This document shows, one piece after another, positions 33,235 through 43,105 of a stretch of 64,000 nucleotides of DNA. A program made the translations under genes and the position numbers. How positions within the stretch are numbered: the first letter of the stretch is position 1; each line of letters starts with the position of its first letter. This DNA comes from Hyphomonas adhaerens MHS-3 (GTDB lineage Bacteria; Pseudomonadota; Alphaproteobacteria; Caulobacterales; Hyphomonadaceae): NCBI RefSeq assembly GCF_000685235.1, contig NZ_ARYH01000001.1:558001-622000 (forward strand), read 5' to 3'. The notes under the pieces are model-generated. The model did no database searches. It was not told the DNA's origin and was given only the letters and a program-made list of their open reading frames with translations.

Positions 33235-35169
33235 TCAGGCTTTCTCGGTCGTCTCGTCAGGGGTTTCGGCCGCCTCCACGGCGGGCGTCTCGGCCTCGCG
33301 CGGCGGACCGAAGCTGATCAGCGTCACGCCTTCGCCGCCCTTCACCTCACGGTGCGGGCCAAGGAAGTTCAGCGCGCCGTCCGGGCGCAATTCCGCAACG
33401 ATGTCGGCCTTCGGGCGATCCCGCTTGAAATGCTCGATGTCGTAGGTGTCGGTCAGGCGGGTCTTGGAAAATTCCCAGCCGCGGTAATGATCCCGGATCA
33501 GGCTGTCATAGCTGCGCCCGCGGCGGATCAGCGTGCGGCCGCGCGTCGAAAGGCCCAGCGTCCGGTGGTCGTCTTCCTCGGTTTCCTGCGCCGACAGCTG
33601 GAACACTTTGTGGCGGCCAAGCTCTGGCGCAAAATGGCTGGAAACGAGCGCGTTGTATGGCTCGTTGGCCGACAGGCCGAGCACCTGGTCGAAGGCCGAA
33701 TGGTCGAGCCGCACTTCGGCATCTTCCGACAGGACTTCCCCAAAGAAAGTGCTGAGCCCGGCTTCGCGCGCGGGCCTGAGGCGACGCCACGTATTGTCCG
33801 CCAGGATCGGCTCGATGCCGATATCCTTGAGCGTCCGGGCGAAATCGATGCTCCACGGATTGACGCCGACCAGCAGCACGCCGGGGCGCTCCTTGCGGGC
33901 GAGCCCCAGACGCCGGGCCAGTGGCCCGATGGTAAAGCCGTGCAGCACAACGGTGGCGAACACCATGGCGAAGGCCAGCGGCGTGATCTGTTCGGCGCCG
34001 GAGAAGTAGAATTTGGAATCGCCCTGCCGGCCGAGATCGTACAGCAGCGTTGCAAACAGGCTGGAGACGGCCACGGCGACCACACCGCGCGGGGCGATCC
34101 AGCCCAGCAGCAGAGCCTCGTTCCGCTTCAACGTGCCAAACGTGGCGATCCACACCGATAGCGGGCGCACCACGAACAGCATCACGATCAGGAAGGCCAG
34201 CGTGTTCCAGGTCAGTGCCCGGCGGATCACGTCCGGCGTCAGATTGGCTGTCAGGATCACGAACACGCCCGAGACGAGGAGGACGGCAATGTCTTCCTTG
34301 AATTTGCGCAGCTCGTTGAGGCCCGCGAGGCGGGAATTGGCCAGCGTCATGCCGAAGGCGGTCACGGCAACGAGGCCGATTTCCTTCTCGATCATCTCCG
34401 CCATGGCGTAGCAGAGGATGATGGAGGCGAAGATGATCGGCGCTTTCAGGTATTCCGGCGTCCAGCCCTGGCGGAAGGCCCGCACCATGCCGAGGCCGAA
34501 TGCGATGCCGAGGCCGACGCCCAGCGCGACCGCAAAGACGATCATCGCGCCCTTGCCGAGAATGGATTCCCCGGTGGCGGCGACGCGGATGATCTCGAAC
34601 GCGGCGACTGCAAACAGGGCCCCGACCGGGTCGTTGACAATGCCCTCCCATTTCAGGAAGGCCCCTGCCCGGCCGCCCAGCTTGGACTGGCGCAAAAGCG
34701 GCATGATCACGGTGGGTCCGGTAACCACCAGCACGCCCGCAAACACGACGGCACTGCCCCAGTCGAGTCCGGCCGTGTAGCGCGCCGCAAGGGTGCCGAG
34801 GAACCAGGCCAGCGGCCCGCCGAGGAAGACCATCCGGCGCACGGCGGCGCCGGCTTCGCGCAGCGACTCGAATTTCAGGACCAGCCCGCCCTCGAACAGG
34901 ATCACGGCCACGGCCAGCGACACGATGGGGCGCAGCAGCTCCTTGCCGCCGCCATTGAACACGCGCTGAGGGTCCAGCAGCGCCTCGCCGAAGAGCACCG
35001 CCCATAGCGGACCGACGGCCAGGCCGGCCAGCGCCATCAGAACGATGGCCGGGGCCTGCAGCCGCCAGGCGAGCCATTGCGCGCCAATCCCCAACGCCCC
35101 GATCAGGGCGCAGGCAAAGATGAGTTCGCTTGACCCCACGCTTGCCAGGGCAAAATCGATCCCGTTCAT
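33235..35169 (-). CDS. Cation:proton antiporter (CPA family) with C-terminal nucleotide-binding domain
   Basis: The 644-residue protein has about twelve membrane spans (1-415), including the NhaP-type segment PIVSLAVAVILFEGGLVL and the VGALFAVAAFEII helix after GIVNDP, typical of CPA1 sodium/proton antiporters. Residues 425-540 resemble a TrkA-N/RCK domain (GVLLVGVNPWSIDFARTLKDIGIEPILADNTW). The final 100 residues are hydrophilic (THGAL-type region). It should exchange Na+ or K+ for protons across the inner membrane. Regulatory ligands are unknown. Confidence 0.9.
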   Translation of the reverse strand: MNGIDFALASVGSSELIFACALIGALGIGAQWLAWRLQAPAIVLMALAGLAVGPLWAVLFGEALLDPQRVFNGGGKELLRPIVSLAVAVILFEGGLVLKFESLREAGAAVRRMVFLGGPLAWFLGTLAARYTAGLDWGSAVVFAGVLVVTGPTVIMPLLRQSKLGGRAGAFLKWEGIVNDPVGALFAVAAFEIIRVAATGESILGKGAMIVFAVALGVGLGIAFGLGMVRAFRQGWTPEYLKAPIIFASIILCYAMAEMIEKEIGLVAVTAFGMTLANSRLAGLNELRKFKEDIAVLLVSGVFVILTANLTPDVIRRALTWNTLAFLIVMLFVVRPLSVWIATFGTLKRNEALLLGWIAPRGVVAVAVSSLFATLLYDLGRQGDSKFYFSGAEQITPLAFAMVFATVVLHGFTIGPLARRLGLARKERPGVLLVGVNPWSIDFARTLKDIGIEPILADNTWRRLRPAREAGLSTFFGEVLSEDAEVRLDHSAFDQVLGLSANEPYNALVSSHFAPELGRHKVFQLSAQETEEDDHRTLGLSTRGRTLIRRGRSYDSLIRDHYRGWEFSKTRLTDTYDIEHFKRDRPKADIVAELRPDGALNFLGPHREVKGGEGVTLISFGPPREAETPAVEAAETPDETTEKA

Positions 35170-35204
35170 ATATGCCCCATCTCAGGTAATGCCCCGGCGG
35201 AAAC

Positions 35205-35729
35205 CTAGACGTCCTGCTGGCTTGTGTCATCCGCGAAGTCGAAGCCGATCACCCGGCTGCCGTATTCGCCATTCTTGTAGCGTTCGATCTGGTCCGTAAA
35301 CCAGTTCAGAATGTGGGAGTAGATATGGTCATAGAAAGGCAGCTGGCTCTCGAAACTGAGCGGCAGTTTGAATTCGTATTCCGAACCGTCCTCGATGCTG
35401 ACCTTGAAGGTCTCCCCAACCTTGCGGCACTGCATGGTGAGGCGCAGCCAGTCATTGCCGCGTGACAGGCGCACGGCCAGGCCGAACGCGACCGGCGACA
35501 GGGTGCGGAACCCGCGCGGCGGCATCGAAAAGGCGGCATCGCCATAGGCTTTGGGCTCGAACTGGCCCTTTGGCGGCACCAGGTAGACGCAGGGGATCTC
35601 GCCCATGCCGATATAATCGCACAGGCCGCCGCGGATCTGTTCGGCGAGGCCGCGGATCCGGTCGTAATTCTCTGTGGCCAGCGCCTGATAGATTTCAACG
35701 GTCTCGACCAGCTTGTCTAAACGGGACAT
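35205..35729 (-). CDS. Conserved-looking hypothetical protein
   Basis: The 174-residue protein has no signal peptide. It begins with a helix (MSRLDKLVETVEIYQALATENYDRI) and continues with alternating strands (GLCDYIGMGEIPCVYLVPPKG, SPVAFGLAVRLSRGNDWLRLTMQCRKVG) and a C-terminal helix (YDHIYSHILNWFTDQIERYKNGEYG). I do not recognise a family. It is 35 bases upstream of the antiporter start, on the same strand, so the two may be co-transcribed. Confidence 0.75.
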   Translation of the reverse strand: MSRLDKLVETVEIYQALATENYDRIRGLAEQIRGGLCDYIGMGEIPCVYLVPPKGQFEPKAYGDAAFSMPPRGFRTLSPVAFGLAVRLSRGNDWLRLTMQCRKVGETFKVSIEDGSEYEFKLPLSFESQLPFYDHIYSHILNWFTDQIERYKNGEYGSRVIGFDFADDTSQQDV

Positions 35730-35777
35730 GGCTGCGGGCCTCCAAATGTGCGGAATACTGGGGTGCTGGAACGGATA

Positions 35778-36788
35778 TTACGGCGCCAGCGGGCGTCCTT
35801 CAAACTGCAGTGTCGCGGCCAGCGGACAATGATCCGAAGCCTTCGGCTCGCTCCAGCCTACACCCGGAAAACGTGCCCCCTCATAACGCCGCGCGCGGAA
35901 CGGGGTTCCCGCGCGAACGATGCGTACGTGTGGTCTCGCATTGCGCTGCGCAAGTGCCGGGGAGAGGAAGATGTGGTCCAGCGCGCCATAGGTGTCGTCG
36001 CCATTATAGTGATGGGTCCAGCGGTCATAGGGGTCTGCAACGGCGTGGGTGACGAGATCGACCGCGAATCCGTCATCGACCAGGGGCCCGAGGCCGTGGT
36101 CGTGCAGCGCCTGCCCGTCGCGCTCGAAATAGTCGTTGAAATCGCCGAGGATCACCCATTCGGCGGCGGCCGGGTCTGGAAAGCGGCGCTCGATGATCAG
36201 GCGCACGGCCTGTGCCTCGGCCTGCCGGATCGCGCGGGTTTTGTGCCGTCCGCCATACATCGACTTGAAATGACAGACAAAAAGCGTCAGCACGCGCCCG
36301 TCCTTCAGGATATCCGCTTCGAGACAGTCCCGCCGGAAAGCGTAGTCATTGACGCTCTGTCCGTTTGGCGGACTGAGGCCGAGCCGGCCATAGGTTTCGC
36401 GGGCATGGCTGCGATAGTGGATCACCGGCAAGCGGGACAGCAGGCCGACATCGATCCCGCGGGTATCATTCCCCTCAAGCAGGATGCGATCCTCATACTC
36501 AGCACCTGACCAGCGCGCCAGGTAGCGGGTGTCGAAGGCGGTGAGGGTGACGAGGTTCTCCACCTCCTGCAGGGCGCAGACCTCGGCCTGCGTGACGGAC
36601 AGCGCTTCGGCGGTGAGGGTCCGGTCGTCTTCGGAGAGGACGTTGAACACCGAATCCACCTGCGCGGCGACGAGGGCGTCGTCGACTTCGGTCAGCCGCT
36701 CGCGCGCCCGCTTGATCCCCGCCCGCCGGAAGTCGCAGCGCATCATCAGGTTTTCGCAATTGAACGTGGCGAGGCGGAGTTCAGGCAT
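35778..36788 (-). CDS. Endonuclease/exonuclease/phosphatase (EEP) family protein
   Basis: The 336-residue protein is an EEP-fold enzyme: ATFNCENL at the start, EVCALQEVENLVTL with the metal-binding Glu, DVGLLSRLPV, WVILGDFNDY with the catalytic Asp/Asn, YGALDHIFLSP and the final KASDHCPLAATL. Such enzymes cleave phosphodiester bonds in nucleic acids, inositol phosphates or sphingolipids; the substrate here is unknown. No signal peptide is seen. It starts with ATG 36788. Confidence 0.9.
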   Translation of the reverse strand: MPELRLATFNCENLMMRCDFRRAGIKRARERLTEVDDALVAAQVDSVFNVLSEDDRTLTAEALSVTQAEVCALQEVENLVTLTAFDTRYLARWSGAEYEDRILLEGNDTRGIDVGLLSRLPVIHYRSHARETYGRLGLSPPNGQSVNDYAFRRDCLEADILKDGRVLTLFVCHFKSMYGGRHKTRAIRQAEAQAVRLIIERRFPDPAAAEWVILGDFNDYFERDGQALHDHGLGPLVDDGFAVDLVTHAVADPYDRWTHHYNGDDTYGALDHIFLSPALAQRNARPHVRIVRAGTPFRARRYEGARFPGVGWSEPKASDHCPLAATLQFEGRPLAP

Positions 36789-36826
36789 TCCGGGGAGTGT
36801 TTAGAGGTGTTTCCGGGCCGGTCAAT

Positions 36827-37705
36827 CTATGCCGCGCGGCGGGTGAAGCGGGCCGCCTGCTGCGCCCGTTCCAGCGCTTCGGCCTCGGGCCGCAGGTCTG
36901 CGGGAATGGCGGCGCGGCCGAGTTCGACGCAGATGCCGGGCTGGATGCCGCTGCCGAAGGCGGCGAGCGTGGTGCGGGCGGTTTCCAGCATGACGGCTTC
37001 GTCCTCCACAACCTGTCCGAAACGGGCCGCGAGAGGCCCGACCACGCCATAGGCGAGGAACACGCCGAGGAAGGTGCCGAGCAGCGCCGTGCCGATCATG
37101 GCGCCCAGCACGGCAGGCGACTGGTCGATCGAGCCCATGGTACGGATGATGCCCAGCACGGCGGCCACAATGCCGAGCGCAGGCAGCGCATCCGCCACGG
37201 TATGCAGCGCCGCGACGGCCTTCATGCGGTGGTTGAGGTTCTGATGGATCGACTGGTTCATATGCGCCTCGGCGCGGGCCGGGTCCGACAGGTCCAGCGC
37301 CATCAGGCGGAAGGCGTCGCAGATCAGGGATCGCGCGGCGACATCGTCGCGGATGGCCGGCGCGGCAGCGAAGGTTTCGGATTCCATCGGCGTCTCGATA
37401 TCGGCCTCGATGGAGACAAAGCCGCCCCGGCGGGCCTTACGCATCAGCGTGCCGAGCAGGACCAGCATCGACTGGTAATCGTCCCGCGTCCATTTGGCGC
37501 CGGTGAAGGCTTTCAGCACCCCTGCCCCGGCCTCTTTTGCGACGGCGGGTGAATTGCCGATGACCAGCGTGCCGACAGCTGCCCCGCCGATCAGGGCGAG
37601 CTCCAGCGGCAGTGCCTCCATCGCCATATGGCCGCCTGTGAAGACGAGGCCGCCAAAGACGAGCGCAACAACAAGGATCAGGCCAATCAGCTGTGGCAAA
37701 GCCAT
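36827..37705 (-). CDS. motA: MotA-like flagellar motor stator protein, without adjacent MotB
   Basis: The 292-residue protein is of the MotA/TolQ/ExbB type and closest to MotA. It has two N-terminal spans, a cytoplasmic domain (about 60-170) with RKARRGGFVSIEADIETPMES, and two further spans carrying the conserved prolines: ALPALGIVAAVLGIIRTMG and TALLGTFLGVFLAYGVVGPLA. With MotB it would form the proton-driven stator of the flagellum. ATG 37705 is chosen because it opens the first span, though GGAGG is only three bases away. No flagellar gene lies nearby. Confidence 0.85.
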   Translation of the reverse strand: MALPQLIGLILVVALVFGGLVFTGGHMAMEALPLELALIGGAAVGTLVIGNSPAVAKEAGAGVLKAFTGAKWTRDDYQSMLVLLGTLMRKARRGGFVSIEADIETPMESETFAAAPAIRDDVAARSLICDAFRLMALDLSDPARAEAHMNQSIHQNLNHRMKAVAALHTVADALPALGIVAAVLGIIRTMGSIDQSPAVLGAMIGTALLGTFLGVFLAYGVVGPLAARFGQVVEDEAVMLETARTTLAAFGSGIQPGICVELGRAAIPADLRPEAEALERAQQAARFTRRAA

Positions 37706-37855
37706 TTCCCTCCGGAACAATACGCCACTGTCGCACGGGGGTCTTAAGCCAAGGTTGCGCCCGGCTGCGCAGCCCGGGACACAACCCGAGACACGGGGGG
37801 TGTGCCCCCGAAGGCGATTATGTCTATAAATGGCGGACCTGAACGGAGTGACCCG

Positions 37856-38335
37856 ATGCGCCTTGCGGCCCTTGCCATCTGTTGCCTGACCGCCCTGCCC
37901 GCTGTGGCAGAGCCGGTGGACGCGGCGGGCGATTATCGCATCTGCACGCCGGCGATGAGCGAAGCGGGCCGCGGCCTCGTCGCGAAAACCTGCGGCACGC
38001 TCGCCGTGCCGGACTTTTCAGGCGTCGAGTTCCAGTCTGCCGGAGAGATGGAAGACGCCCGGTCCCTGCGCGACGGCCTCCTGTTGGGCGTGAGAGTCTA
38101 TGGCCGCTGCGTGACGGATTTCATCACGGCGCAGCAACAGTCAGACACATCGGCAGACAGTCAGGCAGCGGACAAGGCGGCCTGCGCCCATTCCTGGGCC
38201 GAAAACAAGGCGACAGAGGCGATCCGCGGGTTTGGACAGGCCTGTATCGCCTACGCCAACCGCTCCGTCATGGACATGCGCCTGCCGGTCTATGAGGGGC
38301 CATGTTATCCGGAGACGGACGAGACCGGCGGCTAA
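37856..38335 (+). CDS. Small secreted cysteine-containing protein, unknown function
   Basis: The 159-residue protein begins with a signal peptide ([20 protein letters not shown], cleavage near AVA) and should be periplasmic. The mature part has six cysteines spaced as [44 protein letters not shown] and EGPCYPETD, suggesting disulfide bonds. ATG 37856 follows GGAG; an upstream frame to 37802 is not needed. The stop codon overlaps that of the convergent ABC gene. No family was recognised. Confidence 0.75.
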   Translation: MRLAALAICCLTALPAVAEPVDAAGDYRICTPAMSEAGRGLVAKTCGTLAVPDFSGVEFQSAGEMEDARSLRDGLLLGVRVYGRCVTDFITAQQQSDTSADSQAADKAACAHSWAENKATEAIRGFGQACIAYANRSVMDMRLPVYEGPCYPETDETGG

Positions 38336-40167
38336 CCCGCCACCAGGCCTTCCGTGCCGAGCATCGCGTCATGCTCCGCCACCAGGTGGCCGGGCGTCAC
38401 TTCCACGAGTTTCGGTTGGTATTGTTCCGCATCCGCATCATCGACCAGTTTCGACTTCATGAAGCGCAGGGCCGCGCGGCTGTCGAGCGGGCTCGGCAGG
38501 TCGCCGGACAGTTTCAGGCGCTCACGTGATTTTTCGCTTTTCGGGTCCGCATTCGGCACGGCGGCGATGAGGGCCTTGGTGTAGGGGTGGCGCGCATCGG
38601 TGTAGATCGTGTTGCGGCCGGCCAGTTCAACCACACGGCCGAGATACAGCACCATGACGCGGTGGCTGATCTGGCGCACGACGGCGAGGTCGTGGCTGAT
38701 GAAGATCATGGCGAGGCCGAATTCCTTCTGCAGCTCGATCAGCAGGTCCACGACCTGCGCCTGCACCGACACGTCGAGGGCGGAGACCGCCTCGTCGCAG
38801 ATGACCAGTTTCGGCTTCAGGATCATGGCGCGGGCAATGCCGACGCGCTGGTTCTGGCCGCCGGAGAGTTCATGCGGATAACGGTTGATCAGGGCCGGGT
38901 CGAGCCCGACACGGGGCAGGATTTCCCGCACTTTCGCTTCGCGCTCTGCCCGGGAGAGCTGCGGCTGGTGGACCTGCAGCGGCTCGGCAATCGAGGCACC
39001 GATCGACATGCGCGGATCGAGACTGGCCAGCGGATCCTGGAACACGATCTGGAGGTCGTCGCGCAGGCCATCCATTTCCTTCCGGCCCGCCTTGGCAATG
39101 TCCTTGCCGAGCCAGGCGACCGTTCCGTCCGTTGGCGGAATGAGTTTCAGTACGCCACGCGCAAGGGTCGACTTGCCGCAACCGGATTCGCCGACGACGC
39201 CCAGCGTCTCACCGGGGCGCAGGTCGAAGGACACCCCGTCGACGGCTTTCAGCGGCTTGCGCTTGCCGAACAGGCCGCCCTTCACCTGGATCGGGAAGTG
39301 GACCTTCATCCCGTCCACCGTCAGCACCGGAGGGGTTTCCGCAGGCGGCGCCTCCGACAGAACCGGACGGCCCGGCCGGTCCGGCTCGTCAATGCGGGGC
39401 ACGGCGTTCAGCAGCATTTTCGTGTAGTCGGCTTTCGGCGCGTAGAAGATGTCGTCCGCCCCGCCCTGCTCCACAATCTCGCCATGGCGCATGACGATCA
39501 CGCGGTCACACATGCGGGCAACAACGCCCATATTGTGCGTGATCAGCGCGATACCCGTGCCGGTTTCGCGCTTCAGCTCGTCCATCAGTTCCAGCACCTG
39601 CGCCTGAACCGTCACGTCCAGCGCCGTGGTCGGCTCGTCGGCGATCAGGATTTCCGGATTGCACAACATGGCGATGGCAATCATCACACGCTGGCGCATG
39701 CCGCCGGACAGCTCGTGCGGGAACTGGTTCATGCGGCGGGCGGCTTCGGGAATGCGCACATTCTCCAGCCATTCGATACAGTGCTTGTCGGCAACCTCGC
39801 CCTTCTCGCCCGTGTGAAGGGCAAGCACTTCGCGCATCTGCGCGCCGACCGTCATGTGCGGGGTCAGGCTAGTCAGCGGGTCCTGGAAAATCATGGACAC
39901 CCGCGCGCCGCGGATCTGGCGCAAGGTCTGGATCGGGGCCGTCAGCATGTCGATGCCGTCGAACAGGATCTGGCCGGTTGCCGAGCCGTTTCCGGCCAGC
40001 AGGCCCATCGTGGCCAGCGCAGACTGGCTCTTCCCGGAGCCGCTTTCCCCGACGATGCCAAGGCACTCGCCGGCGGCCAGATCGAAATTGATGCCCTTGA
40101 CGGCGTTCACGGCGCCATCGGGTGTGTCGAACGAGACCCGCAGGTCTTTGACGGAGAGAATGCTCAT
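38332..40167 (-). CDS. Oligopeptide-type ABC transporter, two fused ATPase domains (DppD-DppF like)
   Basis: The 611-residue protein contains two complete ABC ATPases of the dipeptide/oligopeptide class. Domain 1 (about 1-260) has [13 protein letters not shown] and the signature [16 protein letters not shown]. Domain 2 (about 295-560) has [13 protein letters not shown] and [17 protein letters not shown], plus the oligopeptide-ABC C-terminal region ([13 protein letters not shown]). It resembles YejF/GsiA-type fused ATPases. No permease or binding-protein gene is nearby, so its partners are encoded elsewhere. ATG 40167 or the in-frame ATG 40176 could be the start. Confidence 0.93.
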   Translation of the reverse strand: MSILSVKDLRVSFDTPDGAVNAVKGINFDLAAGECLGIVGESGSGKSQSALATMGLLAGNGSATGQILFDGIDMLTAPIQTLRQIRGARVSMIFQDPLTSLTPHMTVGAQMREVLALHTGEKGEVADKHCIEWLENVRIPEAARRMNQFPHELSGGMRQRVMIAIAMLCNPEILIADEPTTALDVTVQAQVLELMDELKRETGTGIALITHNMGVVARMCDRVIVMRHGEIVEQGGADDIFYAPKADYTKMLLNAVPRIDEPDRPGRPVLSEAPPAETPPVLTVDGMKVHFPIQVKGGLFGKRKPLKAVDGVSFDLRPGETLGVVGESGCGKSTLARGVLKLIPPTDGTVAWLGKDIAKAGRKEMDGLRDDLQIVFQDPLASLDPRMSIGASIAEPLQVHQPQLSRAEREAKVREILPRVGLDPALINRYPHELSGGQNQRVGIARAMILKPKLVICDEAVSALDVSVQAQVVDLLIELQKEFGLAMIFISHDLAVVRQISHRVMVLYLGRVVELAGRNTIYTDARHPYTKALIAAVPNADPKSEKSRERLKLSGDLPSPLDSRAALRFMKSKLVDDADAEQYQPKLVEVTPGHLVAEHDAMLGTEGLVAG

Positions 40168-40216
40168 GGGCTTCATCTGTAGCGGCCGCGGGCGGGCGCG
40201 CAACAATCGGGCGCAG

Positions 40217-40249
40217 AAAAATGGCCGTGTCCGGGGAAGGACACGGCCA
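40217..40249 (-). terminator. Intrinsic terminator of the OmpW gene
   Basis: TGGCCGTGTCC (40222-40232) and GGACACGGCCA (40239-40249) form an exact 11-base stem with a six-base loop. On the minus strand it is followed by TTTTT, about 50-85 bases past the ompW stop codon. Confidence 0.9.
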
Positions 40250-40301
40250 AGTTACTAAGTCTTCCGCAAGAAAAGGGATAACGCGGAAGCTCAGGGAGAG
40301 C

Positions 40302-40973
40302 TTAGAATTTGTAGCCGAAGCCGAGACCGACAACGGTCGGGTTGATATCGACATCGGCATCGACGGCGACGCCAAGCGCTGTGGCGAAATTCACTGTGAC
40401 ATCAGGATTGATCCAGATCTTCTTGACGTCGGCATTGAAGGCCCAGCCACCCGGAACCCCATCCAGGTCGTAGTCGAAGCCGACCTGCAGCGCCGGACCG
40501 AAGCTCGGATCGTAATCGATGCCGTCTGCAACATTGCCTTCGTCTTCGTTGAAGAAGAACGTGGCGTTCACGCCGGCACCGACATACGGCTTGAACTTGC
40601 CGCCATTGTCGAAGTGATACTGAAGCGTCAGCGTCGGCGGCAGGAGCCACACATCGCCGAGGTCAACATCCGCTCCGCCGACAGCAGAAACATTCGTTGC
40701 CTTCACATCGTGCGGGGTCACCCCGAGGATCAGTTCAGCTGCAACATTCTTGTTGAAGAAGTAGGTGATATCGAGCTCAGGCACATACTGGTCGCTGATG
40801 TCGACACTGCCACCGAGCGGCGCACCGGCCACCGACAGGTCAGCCGACTCGCTCGGCAACACACCGATAACCCGTCCGCGGATCATCCACGGATTGTCAT
40901 CAGCTGCTGCGACCCCCGCAACAGTCGTCCAAGTTGTGCTCGCCAGGAGCGCGGCAACGAAGAGGCGTTTCAT
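40302..40973 (-). CDS. ompW: OmpW-family outer membrane beta-barrel protein
   Basis: The 223-residue protein has a signal peptide (MKRLFVAALLASTTWTTVAG) and the OmpW pattern: DNPWMIRGRVIGVLPSESAD, ELDITYFFNKNVAAELILG, LPPTLTLQYHFDN, KPYVGAGVNATFFF and a C-terminal strand ending in the aromatic GLGFGYKF. OmpW forms an eight-stranded barrel for small hydrophobic compounds. GGAGGG lies six bases before ATG 40973, and a strong terminator follows the gene. Confidence 0.9.
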   Translation of the reverse strand: MKRLFVAALLASTTWTTVAGVAAADDNPWMIRGRVIGVLPSESADLSVAGAPLGGSVDISDQYVPELDITYFFNKNVAAELILGVTPHDVKATNVSAVGGADVDLGDVWLLPPTLTLQYHFDNGGKFKPYVGAGVNATFFFNEDEGNVADGIDYDPSFGPALQVGFDYDLDGVPGGWAFNADVKKIWINPDVTVNFATALGVAVDADVDINPTVVGLGFGYKF

Positions 40974-41265
40974 GTCTTTCCCTCCATGAAAAGAATACCA
41001 ATGACCGGGAGATAGACCCCTGTTTTTTAGAAGAATATTGGCCAGTTTGACGCGCGCCGAGGTGCCGCGCGACACGGGCGCGCAATTAGGTATTTCCCCG
41101 AATTGTGAGTTTCAGGCGCCCGGAGCAAATTCACAGAACGCAACCTTTAATGGCGCAGAAGTTCGCTTCACGCCGAGCGAAACGCCGCATCACCCGGCGA
41201 AAGGCTTGCGTCGCCCCCTTCTCCCCCGCAAAAGTGCGTCCTCAAGAGCCTGAGGAGCCCCACAC
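40974..41265. other. Intergenic region between ompW and the alcohol dehydrogenase gene
   Basis: About 290 bases hold the promoters of two divergent genes. I see no open frame of interest, and no FNR-like TTGAT-N4-ATCAA site was found, although OmpW is often oxygen-controlled elsewhere. Confidence 0.4.
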
Positions 41266-42399
41266 ATGCCCGTTATGACCTTCCTGACAACCTGCATATT
41301 CGACTCCGGCGCGCTGAAGCAGCTGCCGAACGTCGCAAAGAGTCTGGGCATCACACGCCCCTTCATCGTGACCGACCCGGGCATCAAGGCCGCCGGTCTC
41401 ATGGCGAAAGTGGAAGATGCGCTCGGCATGGCTCCGGCGGGCGTCTTCGCCGACACCGTCCCGAACCCGCTCGAATCCCAGGCCAAGCTGGCCGCTGAAG
41501 CCTACAAGGAATGCGGCGCGGACGGCCTGATCGCTGTCGGTGGCGGGTCCTCCATGGACCACGCCAAGGCCATCGGCCTGCTGGTCAGCCATCCCGATCC
41601 GCTGGAAACCTATGCCGCGATCTCGGGCGGCGCCAAGAAGATCAAGAAGATCCCGCCGCTGATCGCCATTCCGACGACGGCCGGCACGGGCTCTGAAGTC
41701 TCTGTCGGCACCGTGGTGATCCTGGAGAACGGGCGCAAGGAAACCATCGTGTCCCCGAACCTGATCCCGGCGACCGCGATCTGCGATCCGGACCTGACGC
41801 TCGGCCTGCCGGCCGGCCTGACCGCCGCGACCGGCATGGACGCCCTCACACACTGTATCGAAGCCGTGCTGGCCCCGGCCATCAATCCGCCTGCGGAGGG
41901 CATCGGCTATGATGGCGCCTATCGTGCGTTTGGCGAGGGCTGGCTGAAAAAAGCCGTTCAGGACGGCTCGGATCCGGATGCCCGCTGGAACATGATGATG
42001 GCCAGCTATGAAGGCGCGCTTGCCTTCGTGAAGGGGCTTGGCGGTGTGCACGCGCTGTCTCATGCGGCCGGACGCCTGAAAGACAAGAAGCTGCACCACG
42101 GTACGCTGAATGCGGTTTTCCTGCCGCATATCCTGCGCTTCCATGAAGGCGCCGCCGACGCCAAATATGCGCGCCTGCGCCAGGTCATGGGCCTGAAGGA
42201 AGGCGCTGACCTCGCCGACGCGATCGCGAAACTGAACGAGGATCTCGGCATTCCGCCCACGCTGAAGGAAATGGGTCTTGGCATGGAAGACGCCGAAGGC
42301 ATCGTGGAATACGCGTTGAAAGACCTTGCGCACTTCGGAAATCCGAAGCCTATGAGTGCAGACGATTATGCGAAGGTCTACGAGACCGCGCTCGGATAA
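41266..42399 (+). CDS. Iron-containing alcohol dehydrogenase
   Basis: The 377-residue protein belongs to the group III Fe-dependent alcohol dehydrogenases. NAD binding is shown by VGGGSSMDHAKAIGLL and TAGTGSEVS. The metal-binding region GMDALTHCIEAVL contributes Asp/His ligands, with further ligands in GVHALSHAAGRL and KKLHHGTLNAVFLPHILR. The substrate could be a short-chain alcohol or hydroxyacid such as 4-hydroxybutyrate. GAGGA lies before ATG 41266. A Tag-like glycosylase follows 13 bases downstream, perhaps co-transcribed. Confidence 0.92.
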   Translation: MPVMTFLTTCIFDSGALKQLPNVAKSLGITRPFIVTDPGIKAAGLMAKVEDALGMAPAGVFADTVPNPLESQAKLAAEAYKECGADGLIAVGGGSSMDHAKAIGLLVSHPDPLETYAAISGGAKKIKKIPPLIAIPTTAGTGSEVSVGTVVILENGRKETIVSPNLIPATAICDPDLTLGLPAGLTAATGMDALTHCIEAVLAPAINPPAEGIGYDGAYRAFGEGWLKKAVQDGSDPDARWNMMMASYEGALAFVKGLGGVHALSHAAGRLKDKKLHHGTLNAVFLPHILRFHEGAADAKYARLRQVMGLKEGADLADAIAKLNEDLGIPPTLKEMGLGMEDAEGIVEYALKDLAHFGNPKPMSADDYAKVYETALG

Positions 42400-42412
42400 G
42401 GGACATAAGCTC

Positions 42413-43087
42413 ATGGCGCGAAAGTTCGCCCCGATCCTGAAGATGGCCGCCGGTCATCATGGCGGACGGGCGAACGCGCTGGAGATGTCGCAGAACACGC
42501 ATGCGGTGGCGGACCTTTCGAAAGTGTCCGCCGACCGTTTGCTCTCCGTCATGACACGCTGCGTGTTCAATGCCGGGTTCAACTGGAAAGTCATCGAGGC
42601 CAAATGGGACGGGTTCGAGGCGGCCTTCGAAGGCTTCGACCCCGGCAAGCTCGCCTTCTTCGGGGAGGAGATGCTCGATCGTCTGGTCTCGGACGAACGC
42701 ATCGTCCGCAACGGCCAGAAGATCAAGGCCACGCTGGAAAACGCGAAACTCGTCGCAGACATCGAAGCGAAGGAAGGCGGTTTCGGCCACTTCCTCGCCA
42801 GCTGGCCGGCGGACGACCAGCTTGGCCTGATGACCGAACTGCACAAGCGCGGATCCCGCCTTGGCGGAGCAACGGGCGCCTATTTCCTGCGCTTTGCGGG
42901 GTGGGACGCCTGGATCGCCTCATCCCATGTGTGTGCGGCACTGGTCCGCGAAGGCGTGCTGGACAAGCCGCAGGCCACCTCGAAGCGTGACCTGACCGCA
43001 CTACAGACCGCGATCAATGATTACCATGATGGCAGCGGCCTGCCCCGCGCCCAGATCAGCCGCCTGCTCGCGATGAGCGTCGGCTGA
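42413..43087 (+). CDS. DNA-3-methyladenine glycosylase I (Tag)-like protein
   Basis: The 224-residue protein resembles the Tag / adenine glycosylase family: CVFNAGFNWKVIEAKWDGFEAAFEGFDPGKLAFF, ERIVRNGQKIKATLENAKLV and the helix-hairpin-like LGGATGAYFLRFAGW. The C-terminal zinc site of true Tag is not evident, so it may belong to a Tag-related subgroup. It probably removes alkylated bases. ATG 42413 follows AAGGGA, 13 bases after the dehydrogenase stop codon. Confidence 0.75.
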   Translation: MARKFAPILKMAAGHHGGRANALEMSQNTHAVADLSKVSADRLLSVMTRCVFNAGFNWKVIEAKWDGFEAAFEGFDPGKLAFFGEEMLDRLVSDERIVRNGQKIKATLENAKLVADIEAKEGGFGHFLASWPADDQLGLMTELHKRGSRLGGATGAYFLRFAGWDAWIASSHVCAALVREGVLDKPQATSKRDLTALQTAINDYHDGSGLPRAQISRLLAMSVG

Positions 43088-43105
43088 CCCGGGCCTGCGT
43101 CCCCC

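Noticed and set aside
33506-35230. A 574-codon minus-strand frame overlapping the antiporter
   Set aside because: It is another frame on the same strand as a well-supported antiporter and is dominated by Arg/Pro/Gly, the mark of a high-GC shadow.
38587-40182. A 531-codon plus-strand frame over the ABC ATPase gene
   Set aside because: It is antisense to two intact ABC domains and has no domain of its own.
40974-41265. FNR-type control site upstream of ompW
   Set aside because: No TTGAT-N4-ATCAA sequence or close variant was found in the intergenic region.
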